Source of the DNA: KBS50 sp042666615
Lineage (GTDB): Bacteria; Actinomycetota; Actinomycetes; Mycobacteriales; Micromonosporaceae
NCBI RefSeq assembly: GCF_042666615.1
Contig: NZ_JBHTDD010000010.1
Span: 1-64,000, forward strand
DNA length: 64,000 nucleotides
Direction of reading: 5' to 3'
The notes under the pieces were generated by a model, which did not search any database, had not been told where the DNA came from, and saw only the letters and a list, made by a program, of their open reading frames with translations. Every line of letters starts with the position of its first letter. Within the stretch, counting starts at the first letter, position 1. Of the stretch, positions 34,152 through 44,231 are shown piece by piece. The translations under genes were made by a program, and so were the position numbers.

Positions 34152-34200
34152 GTCAGCGGGCTGTCAGCGGAGGTTGGCAAACGTCAGCAAAAGGTCAGGG
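34152..34200 (+). promoter_or_regulatory. SARP-type operator: five heptamer direct repeats
   Basis: Heptamers start at 34152 (GTCAGCG), 34163 (GTCAGCG), 34173 (GTTGGCA), 34183 (GTCAGCA) and 34194 (GTCAGGG), spaced 11, 10, 10 and 11 bp. SARP/AfsR regulators are known to bind such heptamer repeats at helical-turn spacing, with the last repeat 8 bp before the -10. Here the gap to CATGGT (34209) is exactly 8 bp. A BTAD/SARP gene lies just beyond drrB. Confidence 0.7.
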
Positions 34201-34208
34201 GTGGCCGG

Positions 34209-34214
34209 CATGGT
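34209..34214 (+). promoter_or_regulatory. Putative -10 of the drrAB-like operon
   Basis: CATGGT, 8 bp after the last heptamer and about 25 nt before the ATG at 34240. There is no consensus -35, as expected when a SARP bound to the repeats recruits polymerase. Confidence 0.45.
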
Positions 34215-34239
34215 GGAGGTGACAAAGAAGGAGACCTTC

Positions 34240-35258
<1,019 letters not shown>

Positions 35259-35262
<4 letters not shown>

Positions 35263-36074
35263 CCGCGACCACCGCCACCCTGGGGCCGGCCCTCGCGCCG
35301 AACCGCCGGGTCGGCCCGACCGCCGGGCTGCGGCACACCATGAGCCTGGCCTGGCGCAGCCTCGTGCAGATCCGGCACAACCCCATGGAGCTGCTGGACC
35401 TCAGCGTTCAGCCGATCATGTTCGTGCTGCTCTTCACGTACGTCTTCGGCACCGCGATCGCTGGCTCCTCCGGTGACTACCTGCGTTTCATGCTGCCCGG
35501 CATCGTGGTGCAGAACGCCCTGTTCGCCACCATGACCACCGGCTTCGGGCTGAACAACGACCTGACCAAGGGCGTGTTCGACCGGCTGCGGTCGTTGCCG
35601 ATCGCCAGGTGGTCGCCGCTGGCCGGCCGGATTCTCGCTGACACCGTGAAGCAGGCATGGTCCATCGCCCTGCTGCTCGGGGTGGGGATGGTTCTCGGGT
35701 TCCGGATCGGCACCGGGGTGTTCGGCCTGCTCGGCGCGTTCGCGTTGCTGCTGGTGTTCTCGCTGGCGGCGTCGTGGATCTCGGTGCTGGTCGGGTTGCT
35801 GGTCACCGAGCCGGAGAAGGTGCAGATCTTCGGCTTCATGGTCATCTTTCCGTTGACCTTCACCAGCAACGTGTTCGTCCCGACCGACAAGATGCCCGGG
35901 TGGTTGCAGAACTGGGTGACCGTCAACCCGGTGACCATCGTCGCCGACGCCCTGCGTGGCCTGCTGGTCAGCGGCCCGGTGGCGTGGCCGGTGGCACAGA
36001 CCCTGCTCTGGTCGGCGGCGATCGTGCTGGTGTTCGTTCCGCTGTCGCTGCGGGCCTTCAGCCGCCGGATCTGA
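35259..36074 (+). CDS. DrrB-type ABC-2 permease
   Basis: A 271-aa permease with six membrane segments and the ABC-2 motif LPIARWSPLAGRILAD in the cytoplasmic loop, and the family sequence TSNVFVPTDKMPGWLQ. It forms an exporter with the ATPase just upstream (ATGA overlap). Drug or secondary-metabolite export is the family expectation. Its 3' end overlaps the convergent BTAD regulator gene by 17 bp. Confidence 0.92.
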
Positions 36075-39000
36075 CCCCGTCCAGGAGGCTTCGCACCAGG
36101 TCGATCGCGGTCGTGGCGGTGGTGCCGCGACCGCGGTCGAAGCACTCGGCGAACTCCGCGCCGAGCGCGGCGCGGGTGGCCGCCTCGATCCGGCCCCCCT
36201 CCAGCAGCGACCGGTCGGGGGCGCCGCGTACGCCGGCCGCCGCCCCGAGCAGGACCGCGGCCTCCCGCGCCCGGTCGGTCCGCAGCGCCAGATCCGCCCA
36301 GCCCATCAGGACCGTTCCGAGCACCGGCACGTCGTGCGATTCGACGGCGAAGGCGAGTGCCCGCTCGTGCGTGGCACGGGCAGCCTCCGGATCACCCTCG
36401 GCCGCCTCCACCGCGCCGAGTGATGAGCTGAGCATCGCCTGCCAGTGCGGCGAGGTGGGCCGGTCGGCCATCAGCCGCTCGGCCTCCTCCAGCCGGCGAC
36501 GTGCCGCCGTCCAGCGGCCCTGCGCCCGCAGGATCTCGGCATGCTGGTACGCCACGGACGCGCGACACTCAACGGAACCGAGCCGGTCCGCCATCAGCTG
36601 TGCCTCCGCCAGTTGCTCCAGGGCACGCTCGGTCTCACCGAGGTGCCACTGCTCCCGGGCCAGGAAGAACTGCACCTCCACGGCGTCCTCGGTCGTGCCC
36701 AACGCCCGGCTCTCCACGAGGGCCCGCTCGCAGTGCTCGGCGGCATGCGCATGGTCACCCCGTCGCGACAGCAGATCGGCGAGGGCGAGCTGGGTGTAGG
36801 CGAGACCCCACCGGTCGCCGAGCGTCCGGTACCGCGCCAACGCGCTCTCCAGGGCGGCCTCGGCGGGGCGGTCGGGCCGTCCGATGTTGAGTTCCGCCAT
36901 GGCGTGGAACATCCGGACGGTCGCCGCCAACCAGGGGTCCTCGTCGTCGAACAGGTCCCGCAACTGGTCGATGGCGGGTTGCCCGAAGTGGGTGTCGAAC
37001 GCCGTCGCCAACGGACGGACCAACCGCAGCATCGGGTGGCTGGACCGGTGCGCCTCGGCAAGGGCGGCGGCCCGGCGCAGCCAGGACCGGCCCTTGTCCA
37101 GCCCAGCGGTCAGCATGACGAGCGCGCAGTTGGCGTACGCGAGGGCATACGCCCGGGCCGACACCCGGTCGGCTCCGGGCAGGGTGAGCGTCTGCTCGGC
37201 GATCTGGGCGCCCTCCAGCCGGTGTCCGCGCAACCACCAGTACCAGCCGAGCGCCGCGACGAACCGCACCGCGATCTCGAGGTCGCCACCGGCGCTGGCC
37301 CAGCGCAGGCCCGCGTTCGCGTTGTCGTGCTCGGCCGACAGCCGCCGGAGCCAGCGCACCTGCTCCGGACCGCGGATGCGGGACTCGGTCGTCTCGGCGA
37401 GTGCCAGGAACTCCTCGGCGTGCGCCCGGTGCATCCGGTCGGCCTCGCCCGCCTCGGCGAGCCGCTGGCGACCGTACTCCCGGATCGTCTCCAGCAACCG
37501 GTAGCGTGGCTCGACCTCGCCGACCGTCACCACCAGGGACTTGTCGACAAGCGCGGACAACCGGTCGACGACGTCCTCGGCCGGCACCTCGGGGCCGGCG
37601 CAGACCCGCTCGATGGCGTCCAGGGTGGCTCCGCCGACGAAGACAGACAGCCGGCACAGCAGCGCCCGTTCCGCCGGGTCCAGCAGGTCCCAGCTCCAGT
37701 CGACGACCGCCCGGAGCGTCTGATGCCGGGGGAGCGCGGTCCGGCTGCCGCCGGTGAGCAGCCGGAACCGGTCGTCGAGCCGGGCCGCGACCTGCGCCGG
37801 GGTCATCGCGCGCAACCGGGCGGCGGCCAGCTCGATGGCCAGCGGCATCCCGTCGAGTGCCCGGCATATCCGGATCACGTCGGCCGTGGTCTCCGGATTG
37901 ACCGCGAAGTCGGGCCGGACCGCGGTGGCCCGGTCGGCGAACAGTCGTACCGCCGGATAGCGCTGGGCCGACGCGTGGTCGGTGCCGTCCGGCGGCAGGG
38001 TGAGGGATTCCACCGGCCAGGTGGCCTCGCCCGTGATACCCAGCGGCTCCCGGCTGGTGGCCAGCACACGCAACGCCGGGCAGGTGGCGAGCAGCCGGTG
38101 GACGAGGGTGGCCACCGCGTCGAGCAGATGCTCGCAGTTGTCCACCACCAGAAGCAGCGAGCGTCCGCCGATGGCGGTGGCCAGCCGGGTGGTCGCGTCC
38201 ACCGGATCCGTCGGCAGCGGCCGGGATCGGCCGCCACCCAACAGGGCCGGTTCCCGCAGCCCGAGCGCGTCGAGCACGGTGTACGGCACCTCGGCGGGGT
38301 CGGTGACCGGAGCGAGTTCGGCCATGCGTACGCCGTCGGGCGTCCGGCCGACGAGGGCCCGGGCGGATTCGACGGCCAGCCGGGTCTTCCCGGCACCGCC
38401 GGGACCGATAAGCGTGATGAGCCGGGAGGTGCTCATCAGGTCGGCGACCCGCCGGCAGTCGTCCTCCCGACCGACGAAGCTGGTCAGTCCGGCCGGCAGC
38501 CGGCGGACGTCGGCCGGGACAGGAGTCGCCGCGCCGAGCAGGTCGCGATGCAGGGCGGCGAGTTCGGCGGACGGGTCGGTGCCCAACGTGTCGGCGAGCG
38601 TGGTGCGGACCCGGTCGAAGACGTCCAGCGCCTCGGCCGGCCGGCCGGCCGCCCGCAGCGCCCGGATCAGTTGGCCAGCGGCGCGTTCCCGGAGCGGGTG
38701 CGCGGTCACCACGGCCCGCAGTTCGGGCACCAGCGCGTCGAACGCCCCGAGGGTCAGCCGGGCCTCCGCCCGGTCCTCGACCGCGGCCAGCCGCAGTTCC
38801 TCCAGGCGGGCGGCCGACGCGTGGACGACGCCGGTGTCCGTCAGGTCCGCCAGCGCCGGGCCGCGCCACAGCTCCAGCGCCGCGGCGAGCACCTGGTCGG
38901 CCTGTGCTGGATCGGTGAGCAGCAGGTGGCGTCCCCGCGCGGCGAGCCGTTCGAACCGCACCACATCCACCGCCTCGACCGGCAGCGTCAACCGGTAGCC

Positions 39001-39252
39001 CGCCGGGTGCGACTCGATCGTCGCCTCCGGCAGCGCCCGGCGAAGTCGGGAGACCAGGGCCTGGAGGGCGTTCTGGGTGCCCGCCGGCGGCACGCCGTCC
39101 CACACCCCGTCCGCCAGCCGGCGGGTGCCGACGACCTCACCGGCTTCGAGGGCGAGCAGGATCAGCAGCCGGCGCAGCCGGGTCCCGGCAAGCCGTATCG
39201 GGGCACCGGAGCCGTCAGCGACCGCCAACGGTCCGAGCATCGCGATCCGCAC
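36058..39252 (-). CDS. AfsR/SARP-type BTAD transcriptional regulator
   Basis: A 1064-aa regulator: OmpR-type winged helix (about 15-95), bacterial transcriptional activation domain (about 97-243), an NB-ARC/STAND ATPase with P-loop GPGGAGKT (283-290) and Walker B LLLVVDNCEH, an arginine-finger-type region, then a long TPR-like helical tail to the C-terminus. Such proteins are ATP-switched activators of secondary-metabolite or exporter genes. GTG start. The heptamer repeats upstream of the neighbouring drrA gene are its most likely target (inference). Confidence 0.93.
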   Translation of the reverse strand: MRIAMLGPLAVADGSGAPIRLAGTRLRRLLILLALEAGEVVGTRRLADGVWDGVPPAGTQNALQALVSRLRRALPEATIESHPAGYRLTLPVEAVDVVRFERLAARGRHLLLTDPAQADQVLAAALELWRGPALADLTDTGVVHASAARLEELRLAAVEDRAEARLTLGAFDALVPELRAVVTAHPLRERAAGQLIRALRAAGRPAEALDVFDRVRTTLADTLGTDPSAELAALHRDLLGAATPVPADVRRLPAGLTSFVGREDDCRRVADLMSTSRLITLIGPGGAGKTRLAVESARALVGRTPDGVRMAELAPVTDPAEVPYTVLDALGLREPALLGGGRSRPLPTDPVDATTRLATAIGGRSLLLVVDNCEHLLDAVATLVHRLLATCPALRVLATSREPLGITGEATWPVESLTLPPDGTDHASAQRYPAVRLFADRATAVRPDFAVNPETTADVIRICRALDGMPLAIELAAARLRAMTPAQVAARLDDRFRLLTGGSRTALPRHQTLRAVVDWSWDLLDPAERALLCRLSVFVGGATLDAIERVCAGPEVPAEDVVDRLSALVDKSLVVTVGEVEPRYRLLETIREYGRQRLAEAGEADRMHRAHAEEFLALAETTESRIRGPEQVRWLRRLSAEHDNANAGLRWASAGGDLEIAVRFVAALGWYWWLRGHRLEGAQIAEQTLTLPGADRVSARAYALAYANCALVMLTAGLDKGRSWLRRAAALAEAHRSSHPMLRLVRPLATAFDTHFGQPAIDQLRDLFDDEDPWLAATVRMFHAMAELNIGRPDRPAEAALESALARYRTLGDRWGLAYTQLALADLLSRRGDHAHAAEHCERALVESRALGTTEDAVEVQFFLAREQWHLGETERALEQLAEAQLMADRLGSVECRASVAYQHAEILRAQGRWTAARRRLEEAERLMADRPTSPHWQAMLSSSLGAVEAAEGDPEAARATHERALAFAVESHDVPVLGTVLMGWADLALRTDRAREAAVLLGAAAGVRGAPDRSLLEGGRIEAATRAALGAEFAECFDRGRGTTATTAIDLVRSLLDGVRSGG

Positions 39253-39357
39253 ATCGTCGATTCTGCCTGGCGGACGCCCATGGTCGCCTCCACGTATCGG
39301 CCGCGGCGTGAGCCCGCCGCTCCGGTCGAGATGGAATCACTCGATCCGGCGAGGAGA

Positions 39358-39861
39358 TCAGACGTCGGGGTGACGACCGTCACGGGGCGGTGGATCACCG
39401 TCGTCGGGCCTCGGCGCGGCGCCGGACGGGCCGGCCGCCCCGGTCTCGCCCCGGTCCAGCGCCCCACCGCGATCTCCGGGACGGTGGCCCCGTTCGGACC
39501 CGTCGCCGCCTCGGTCACGCTCCGGCGGAGTGCCGAGGTCCGACTCCCAGCGGTCGAACATCTCCCGTTGCCTGGTGTCCCGGCCACCGAGCGAGCGCAG
39601 GAAATCCGGGTCGTCGTCCGGAGCGGCGGGCCTGGCCGGTCCTCTCCGTGGACCGGCCGCGCCCTCGGCTGGCCGGCTGACCGGCCGTCCCGCCAGGAAC
39701 CAGGCGACCGAACCGACGATCGGCAGCAGCAGAATGACCAGCACCCAGCCGTACCGGGGAAGTCCCCGGACCCTTTGACGGTCGGCCGACAGGCAGCTGA
39801 TCAGGGCGAGGCTGGTCAGCACGATCTCGGCGAGCAGAAGCAGCAGAAATACGCGGACCAT
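39358..39861 (-). CDS. PLDc_N-type small membrane protein
   Basis: A 167-aa protein with two membrane spans (about 1-20 and 38-58) joined by a conserved short loop (YGWVLVILLLPIVGSVAWFL), the phospholipase-D-nuclease N-terminal (cardiolipin-synthase N-terminal) pattern. A long charged Pro/Gly/Asp/Arg-rich cytoplasmic tail follows. No PLD catalytic HKD motif. The ATG at 39861 gives MVRVFLL; an in-frame ATG 18 bases upstream is less likely. Confidence 0.78.
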   Translation of the reverse strand: MVRVFLLLLLAEIVLTSLALISCLSADRQRVRGLPRYGWVLVILLLPIVGSVAWFLAGRPVSRPAEGAAGPRRGPARPAAPDDDPDFLRSLGGRDTRQREMFDRWESDLGTPPERDRGGDGSERGHRPGDRGGALDRGETGAAGPSGAAPRPDDGDPPPRDGRHPDV

Positions 39862-39893
39862 GGGCCAATAATGGCCCAAGATATCCGGGTCGC

Positions 39894-40259
39894 CTAGCGG
39901 GTGAGCAGGAGTGCCCCGCCAAGGAGGGCATAACCGACCGCGATCGCGGCGGACAACGGCAACGCCGGCCCGCCGGGCACCGGATCCGGCCGGTCACGAC
40001 CGGACCCTCCGGGTCGGGGAGGCGATCCGGCGCGACGGGGTCCCGCCATCCGGCGGTAGGTCACCGCCACCACGAGGGTCCAGCCGGCCAGCGCCGCCGC
40101 GGCGCCGACCGCGCCAGCGACACCGTGGCCCAACGCCAGCCGGATGACCAGCAGCGCGACGACCGCATTGGCGAGCGCGTTGCGTCGCCAGGCCAACCGG
40201 GTACGTTCCGGTTGCAGGCCCGGATCACGGGCCGCCGGATCCCCGGTGCCGGCGGTCAT
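39894..40259 (-). CDS. DUF202 family membrane protein
   Basis: A 121-aa protein with three membrane helices. The family motif is LQPERTRLAWRRNALANAVVA near residue 15. It overlaps the upstream DUF202/YidH gene by 4 bp, so the two are probably co-translated. Function unknown. Confidence 0.87.
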   Translation of the reverse strand: MTAGTGDPAARDPGLQPERTRLAWRRNALANAVVALLVIRLALGHGVAGAVGAAAALAGWTLVVAVTYRRMAGPRRAGSPPRPGGSGRDRPDPVPGGPALPLSAAIAVGYALLGGALLLTR

Positions 40260-40648
40260 CGGCCGCGGATCGCGCCGGTCAGCACGGCGACGATCAGCAG
40301 GATCGCGCCGACCCCGACCATCAGGGCCAGCACGGCGGGAAAGCGGGACGCCGGCAGCTCCTCACCGAGCCGGATGGCACGTTCGGTCCGAGCCCAGTGG
40401 TCCACCGCCCGCACCGCGACAAGTGCGCCCAGCGCGAGCAGCCCCACGGCCAGCGCCTCGCGTACCTGCGGCGTGGACAGCCGGGGGAGGAACTGGGCGA
40501 CCGCCAGCCCGCCCGCGATCAGTGCCAGCCCGGTCCGCAGCCAGGCCAGGAACGTCCGCTCGTTGGCCAGCGAGAACCGGTAGTCCGGGGTGGTGCCGAC
40601 CTCGCGCAGCTCCCGCGGGTGGAACCACGACCTGATCGTCCGCCACAC
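40256..40648 (-). CDS. YidH-type DUF202 membrane protein
   Basis: A 130-aa protein with FSLANERTFLAWLRTGLALIA (the DUF202 signature, residues 25-45) and three membrane helices. GTG start. First of the DUF202 pair; paired genes of this type recur in many actinobacteria. Function unknown. Confidence 0.88.
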   Translation of the reverse strand: MWRTIRSWFHPRELREVGTTPDYRFSLANERTFLAWLRTGLALIAGGLAVAQFLPRLSTPQVREALAVGLLALGALVAVRAVDHWARTERAIRLGEELPASRFPAVLALMVGVGAILLIVAVLTGAIRGR

Positions 40649-40699
40649 GAGCGCCGATTATCCAGGTAAGGACCGGGATAATCCGGTGGTACCCCCGGA

Positions 40700-40705
40700 T
40701 AGTGT
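40700..40705 (+). promoter_or_regulatory. -10 box of the GNAT gene at 40712
   Basis: TAGTGT, 6 nt before the ATG at 40712; leaderless-type promoter. Confidence 0.45.
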
Positions 40706-40711
40706 GGGCGG

Positions 40712-41515
40712 ATGACGGATCTTGATGTGGTCGCCCTGCGGAACGCCTTCGACAGCCAGCTCCGCCCGGAGGCCCCGGATCCGGTTCCGGCCGGGGTCAC
40801 GGTGGAGCGGGACGGGCCGCTGGTCCGGGTCCGGGGAATGTTCGGCCGCGGATTCCTCACCTACCGGGACCTCGACGGGTTACGCGGCGACGAACTTACC
40901 GCGCTGATCGAGCGGCAGCGGGACCACTTCCGGCAGCTCGGCGAGCCGGTGGAGTGGAAGCACTACGCGCACGACGAGCCCGCCGACCTGCCGGACCGGC
41001 TGCGCGCGGCGGGCTTTGCCCCGGAGGACGAGGAGACCGTCGTGGTCGGGCCGGTCGCGTCGCTGGCCGCCACGATGCCGGTGGTGCCGGACGGCGTACG
41101 GCTGCGGGAGGTCACCGCCCGCGCGGACCTGGACCGGATCGCGGCCATGGAGGAGGAGGTCTGGCAGGCCGACCGGAGCCATCATGCGGGCATGTTGGAA
41201 AGTGAGTTGGCGGCGGCGCCGGACGGGCTGACCGTGGTGGTGGCCGAGGAGACGGATGGCGGCCGGGTGGTGAGCGCCGGGTGGATCCGGTACGAACGCG
41301 GCAGCAGCTTCGCCTCGCTGTGGGGTGGCGCGACGCTGGCCCAGTGGCGGGGCCGGGGGATCTACCGGGCCCTGGTCGTCCACCGGGCTCGGCTGGCGGA
41401 CGCCCGCGGTTACGCGTTCCTCCAGGTGGATGCCTCTGACGACAGCCGGCCGATCCTGCAGCGGCTCGGCCTCGTTGCGATCACCACCACCACTCCGTAC
41501 GTCTACACTCCGTGA
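40712..41515 (+). CDS. GNAT acetyltransferase, two-lobed
   Basis: A 267-aa protein with a degenerate N-terminal GNAT-like half (about 1-120) and a catalytic C-terminal half with LWGGATLAQWRGRGIYRALV as the acetyl-CoA loop and LQVDASDDSRPILQRLGL near the end. Such tandem folds are known for mycothiol-synthase-like GNATs, but the sequence does not identify MshD. Substrate unknown. Confidence 0.87.
   Translation: MTDLDVVALRNAFDSQLRPEAPDPVPAGVTVERDGPLVRVRGMFGRGFLTYRDLDGLRGDELTALIERQRDHFRQLGEPVEWKHYAHDEPADLPDRLRAAGFAPEDEETVVVGPVASLAATMPVVPDGVRLREVTARADLDRIAAMEEEVWQADRSHHAGMLESELAAAPDGLTVVVAEETDGGRVVSAGWIRYERGSSFASLWGGATLAQWRGRGIYRALVVHRARLADARGYAFLQVDASDDSRPILQRLGLVAITTTTPYVYTP
41504..41509 (+). 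promoter_or_regulatory. -10 box of the small gene at 41518
   Basis: TACACT lies inside the end of the GNAT gene, 8 nt before the GTG at 41518, so this small gene may have its own promoter. Confidence 0.4.
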
Positions 41516-41517
41516 TC

Positions 41518-41922
41518 GTGGATGACCGGTTGAGTGATGACGAGCGGATGACCCTGAAGACCGCCGGGTTCGGCGCGGTCCTGCTGGTCTCCAATGCCGA
41601 TCCGGGGCTGCTCTCCATGATCAAGGAAAGCTTCGCCGCCTCGGACACGATTGCCGCCTCGTCGGGTCTGGTGCGGGAGGTCCTGACCGGCGGACCGCTG
41701 CCGCGGCTGCCGGACGACCCGGCGGCCGCCGAGGAGGTCGTCTTCCCGGCGCTGCGCCGGTCGGTGGAGATCCTCTCCGAGCGGGCCCCGGACCAGGTGG
41801 ACCGCTTCCGGGCGACAATCGTCGCTGCCGCCCACCGGGTCGCCGACGCGACCGAGGGGAAAAGCGGGGGTGAGGCGGCGATGGTCGCGAAGGTGATGGC
41901 CGCCCTGGGCGTAACGCCCTGA
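41518..41922 (+). CDS. Conserved-looking small helical protein, unknown
   Basis: A 134-aa protein of mostly alpha-helical sequence (MTLKTAGFGAVLLVSNADPG, then AAAEEVVFPALRRSVEIL). No motif recognised. GTG at 41518 is favoured by the TACACT box; GTG at 41512 overlaps the GNAT stop and would allow coupling instead. Confidence 0.7.
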   Translation: MDDRLSDDERMTLKTAGFGAVLLVSNADPGLLSMIKESFAASDTIAASSGLVREVLTGGPLPRLPDDPAAAEEVVFPALRRSVEILSERAPDQVDRFRATIVAAAHRVADATEGKSGGEAAMVAKVMAALGVTP

Positions 41923-42298
41923 CACCCCCCACCCCTTCTCCCGCCATCCCGCCCACCCCTCGTTCCCGTGATCTTGGAGTTCGGGTTGTGGTTATGGTCG
42001 GCTTGACCGCTTATGTCGCAGCCGAAATCGCAAGATCGCGGCGAGAGGAGGGGGCGTGCCGACGCCGCAGGCTACTAGCGGGTAACATGGCTGGTGGTCA
42101 ACTGCACAGCAGCCTGCGGTTGACCGGCGTTCCCGGACGGGAGAGGCTGCGGCCCAGGACCGGGCCGCCCGCCAGCCGCCCGGGGCAACCCGCGGCAGCG
42201 TCGCACGGAGCAACTGTGCGGCAGCGCCGCACACTGGGACGACGCCCGGCGCCCGTCGGCGCGGCGGGCAACACCGACAGGAGGGTCGTCGAAGCGCG
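41923..42298. other. 376-bp intergenic region upstream of etfB
   Basis: It contains a C-rich stretch (41925-41967), the GATCTTG hairpin repeat, then about 250 bp leading to etfB that should hold its promoter; GACAGGAGGGTCG upstream of the ATG is the probable ribosome-binding region. No gene seen. Confidence 0.6.
41966..42041. repeat. GATCTTG-type interspersed inverted repeat
   Basis: Outer arms CGTGATCTTG (41967-41976) and CAAGATCGCG (42031-42040) are inverted around a roughly 55-nt interior that itself pairs partly (GAGTTCGG with CCGAAATC). I recall very similar GATCTTG...CAAGATC elements scattered through Micromonosporaceae intergenic regions (memory, not a search). Confidence 0.6.
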
Positions 42299-43078
42299 AT
42301 GAACATCGTCGTACTCGTCAAGCAGGTGCCCGACTCGGGCGCGGACCGCAACCTGCGAAGTGACGACAACACCGTCGACCGCGGATCGGCAAACAACGTC
42401 ATCAACGAGATGGACGAGTACGCCATCGAAGAGGCCCTGCGCGTCAAGGAGGCCCACGGCGGCGAGGTCACCATCCTCACCATGGGCCCGGACCGGGCCA
42501 CCGAGTCCATCCGCAAGGCGCTGTCCATGGGGCCCGACAAGGCCGTCCACGTCGTCGACGACGCACTGCGCGGTTCCTGCGCCGTGGCCACCTCGAAGGT
42601 GCTCGCGGCGGCGCTCGGCCGGTTGAACGCGGACCTGGTCCTCTGCGGCGCCGAATCCACCGACGGACGGGTGCAGGTCCTGCCACACATGCTCGCCGAG
42701 CGGCTGGGCATCGCGGCGTTGACCGGGGCGCGAAAGCTCACCGTCGAGGGCGGCACGCTTACCGCCGAGCGGCAGACCGAGGAGGGCTACGAGATCCTCT
42801 CGGCCAGCACCCCGGCGATCGTCTCGGTCTGGGACACGATCAACGAGCCGCGCTACCCCTCGTTCAAGGGGATCATGGCCGCCAAGAAGAAGCCGGTGGA
42901 CACCCTGTCCCTGGCCGAGTTGGATATCCCGGCCACCGAGGTCGGGCTGGCCGGGGCCACCAGCGAGGTGGTCGAGCACAGCAAGCGCCCGCCGCGTTCC
43001 GGCGGTCAGAAGGTGACCGACGAGGGCTCCGGCGGTGTCGCGCTTGTCGAGTTCCTCGCCGCCGAGAAGTTCGTCTGA
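42299..43078 (+). CDS. etfB: Electron transfer flavoprotein beta subunit
   Basis: A 259-aa subunit starting NIVVLVKQVPDSG. It has the AMP/adenine-nucleotide site region ILTMGPDRATESIRKALSMG and LCGAESTDGRVQVLPHMLAE. With EtfA it carries electrons from acyl-CoA and other dehydrogenases to the quinone pool. It is 12 bp upstream of etfA and clearly in one operon. Confidence 0.96.
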   Translation: MNIVVLVKQVPDSGADRNLRSDDNTVDRGSANNVINEMDEYAIEEALRVKEAHGGEVTILTMGPDRATESIRKALSMGPDKAVHVVDDALRGSCAVATSKVLAAALGRLNADLVLCGAESTDGRVQVLPHMLAERLGIAALTGARKLTVEGGTLTAERQTEEGYEILSASTPAIVSVWDTINEPRYPSFKGIMAAKKKPVDTLSLAELDIPATEVGLAGATSEVVEHSKRPPRSGGQKVTDEGSGGVALVEFLAAEKFV

Positions 43079-43090
43079 GAGGGCGGAAAC

Positions 43091-44050
43091 ATGTCTGAGG
43101 TTCTCGTCGTCGTCGAGGCGACCAAGGAATTCGGCGTCAAGAAGGTCACGCTCGAGCAGCTCACGCTGGCCCGGGAGCTGGGCACCCCGTCCGCCGTGGT
43201 GCTGGGCGGACCGGGGGCCGCCGCGTCGCTCGCCGACAAGCTGGGTGAGTACGGCGCGCAGAAGATCTACGCCGCGGAGAGCGACGAAATCGACGGCTAC
43301 CTGGTGGCGCCCAAGGCGACCGTGCTCGCCGAACTCGTCACCCGGGTGCAGCCGGCCGCCGTGCTGCTGGCCTCCAGCCAGGAGGGCAAGGAGATCGCCG
43401 CCCGGCTGGCGGTGAAGCTGGACAACGGCATCCTCACCGACGTGGTCGGGCTGACCGCCGAGGGAGTCGCCACCCAGGTCGCGTTCGCGGGTTCCACAAT
43501 CGTCAAGTCGCGGGTGACCCGGGGCGTGCCGCTGGTGACCGTGCGGCCCAACTCGCTGACCCCGACCCCGGCGGCCGCCACGCCCGAGGTCGAGCAGATC
43601 AGCGTGCAGGTCACGGACGTGGACAAGCTGACCCGGGTGGCCGAGCGGGTGGCCGAGCAGAAGGGCTCCCGGCCGGAGCTGACCGAGGCTTCGGTGGTCG
43701 TCTCCGGTGGCCGGGGCGTCGGCAACGCGGACAACTTCAAGCTTGTCGAGGAGCTGGCCGACCTGCTCGGCGGCGCGGTCGGCGCGTCCCGGGCCGCTGT
43801 CGACTCCGGCTTCTACCCGCACCAGTTCCAGGTCGGTCAGACCGGAAAGACCGTGTCCCCGCAGCTCTACGTGGCGCTGGGCATCTCCGGGGCGATCCAG
43901 CACCGGGCCGGCATGCAGACCTCCAAGACGATCGTCGCCGTCAACAAGGACGGCGAGTCCCCGATCTTCGAGCTGGCCGACTTCGGCGTGGTCGGTGATC
44001 TGTTCAAGGTCGTGCCGCAGGCCGCCGAGGAGATCCGCAAGCGCAAGTAG
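43091..44050 (+). CDS. etfA: Electron transfer flavoprotein alpha subunit
   Basis: A 319-aa FAD-binding subunit. The C-terminal FAD domain is unmistakable: SRAAVDSGFYPHQFQVGQTG, KTVSPQLYVALGISGAIQH, and IVAVNKDGESPIFELADFGV. ATG at 43091 follows GAGGGCGGAAAC. The transcript ends at the strong hairpin at 44063-44100. Confidence 0.97.
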   Translation: MSEVLVVVEATKEFGVKKVTLEQLTLARELGTPSAVVLGGPGAAASLADKLGEYGAQKIYAAESDEIDGYLVAPKATVLAELVTRVQPAAVLLASSQEGKEIAARLAVKLDNGILTDVVGLTAEGVATQVAFAGSTIVKSRVTRGVPLVTVRPNSLTPTPAAATPEVEQISVQVTDVDKLTRVAERVAEQKGSRPELTEASVVVSGGRGVGNADNFKLVEELADLLGGAVGASRAAVDSGFYPHQFQVGQTGKTVSPQLYVALGISGAIQHRAGMQTSKTIVAVNKDGESPIFELADFGVVGDLFKVVPQAAEEIRKRK

Positions 44051-44062
44051 CTGGTTAAGGAC

Positions 44063-44100
44063 GGGCCCCTTCTTATCGCTTTTCGCATAGGAAGGGGCCC
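44063..44100 (+). terminator. Terminator after etfA, GGGCCCC hairpin family
   Basis: Perfect 10-bp stem GGGCCCCTTC (44063-44072) with 44091-44100, loop TTATCGCTTTTCGCATAG, followed by TTCTT. The stem and the loop's TTATCGC(A/T)TTTCGC are shared with the hairpin at 28338-28380. Confidence 0.85.
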
Positions 44101-44192
44101 TTCTTGACATCCGGGCGCCGGTACGCCGGTGAGTTCCCGGCCGGCCCGGCTACCCACCGTCGCCGCGGTCATCCGAACCGTCACGGCGTTGT

Positions 44193-44198
44193 TAGACT
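44193..44198 (+). promoter_or_regulatory. Possible -10 before the RHS cassette
   Basis: TAGACT, about 34 nt before the ATG at 44232, with no clear -35. It is the best-looking -10 in the 130 bp between the etfA terminator and the first cassette gene. Confidence 0.3.
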
Positions 44199-44231
44199 CC
44201 TGTCGATCGTCGGCTTGGCGGGAGCGGGGGG

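Noticed and set aside
36445..39897. 1150-aa + strand reading frame opposite the BTAD regulator
   Set aside because: The complementary strand has a complete regulator with P-loop and domains; the frame is a GC-bias shadow.
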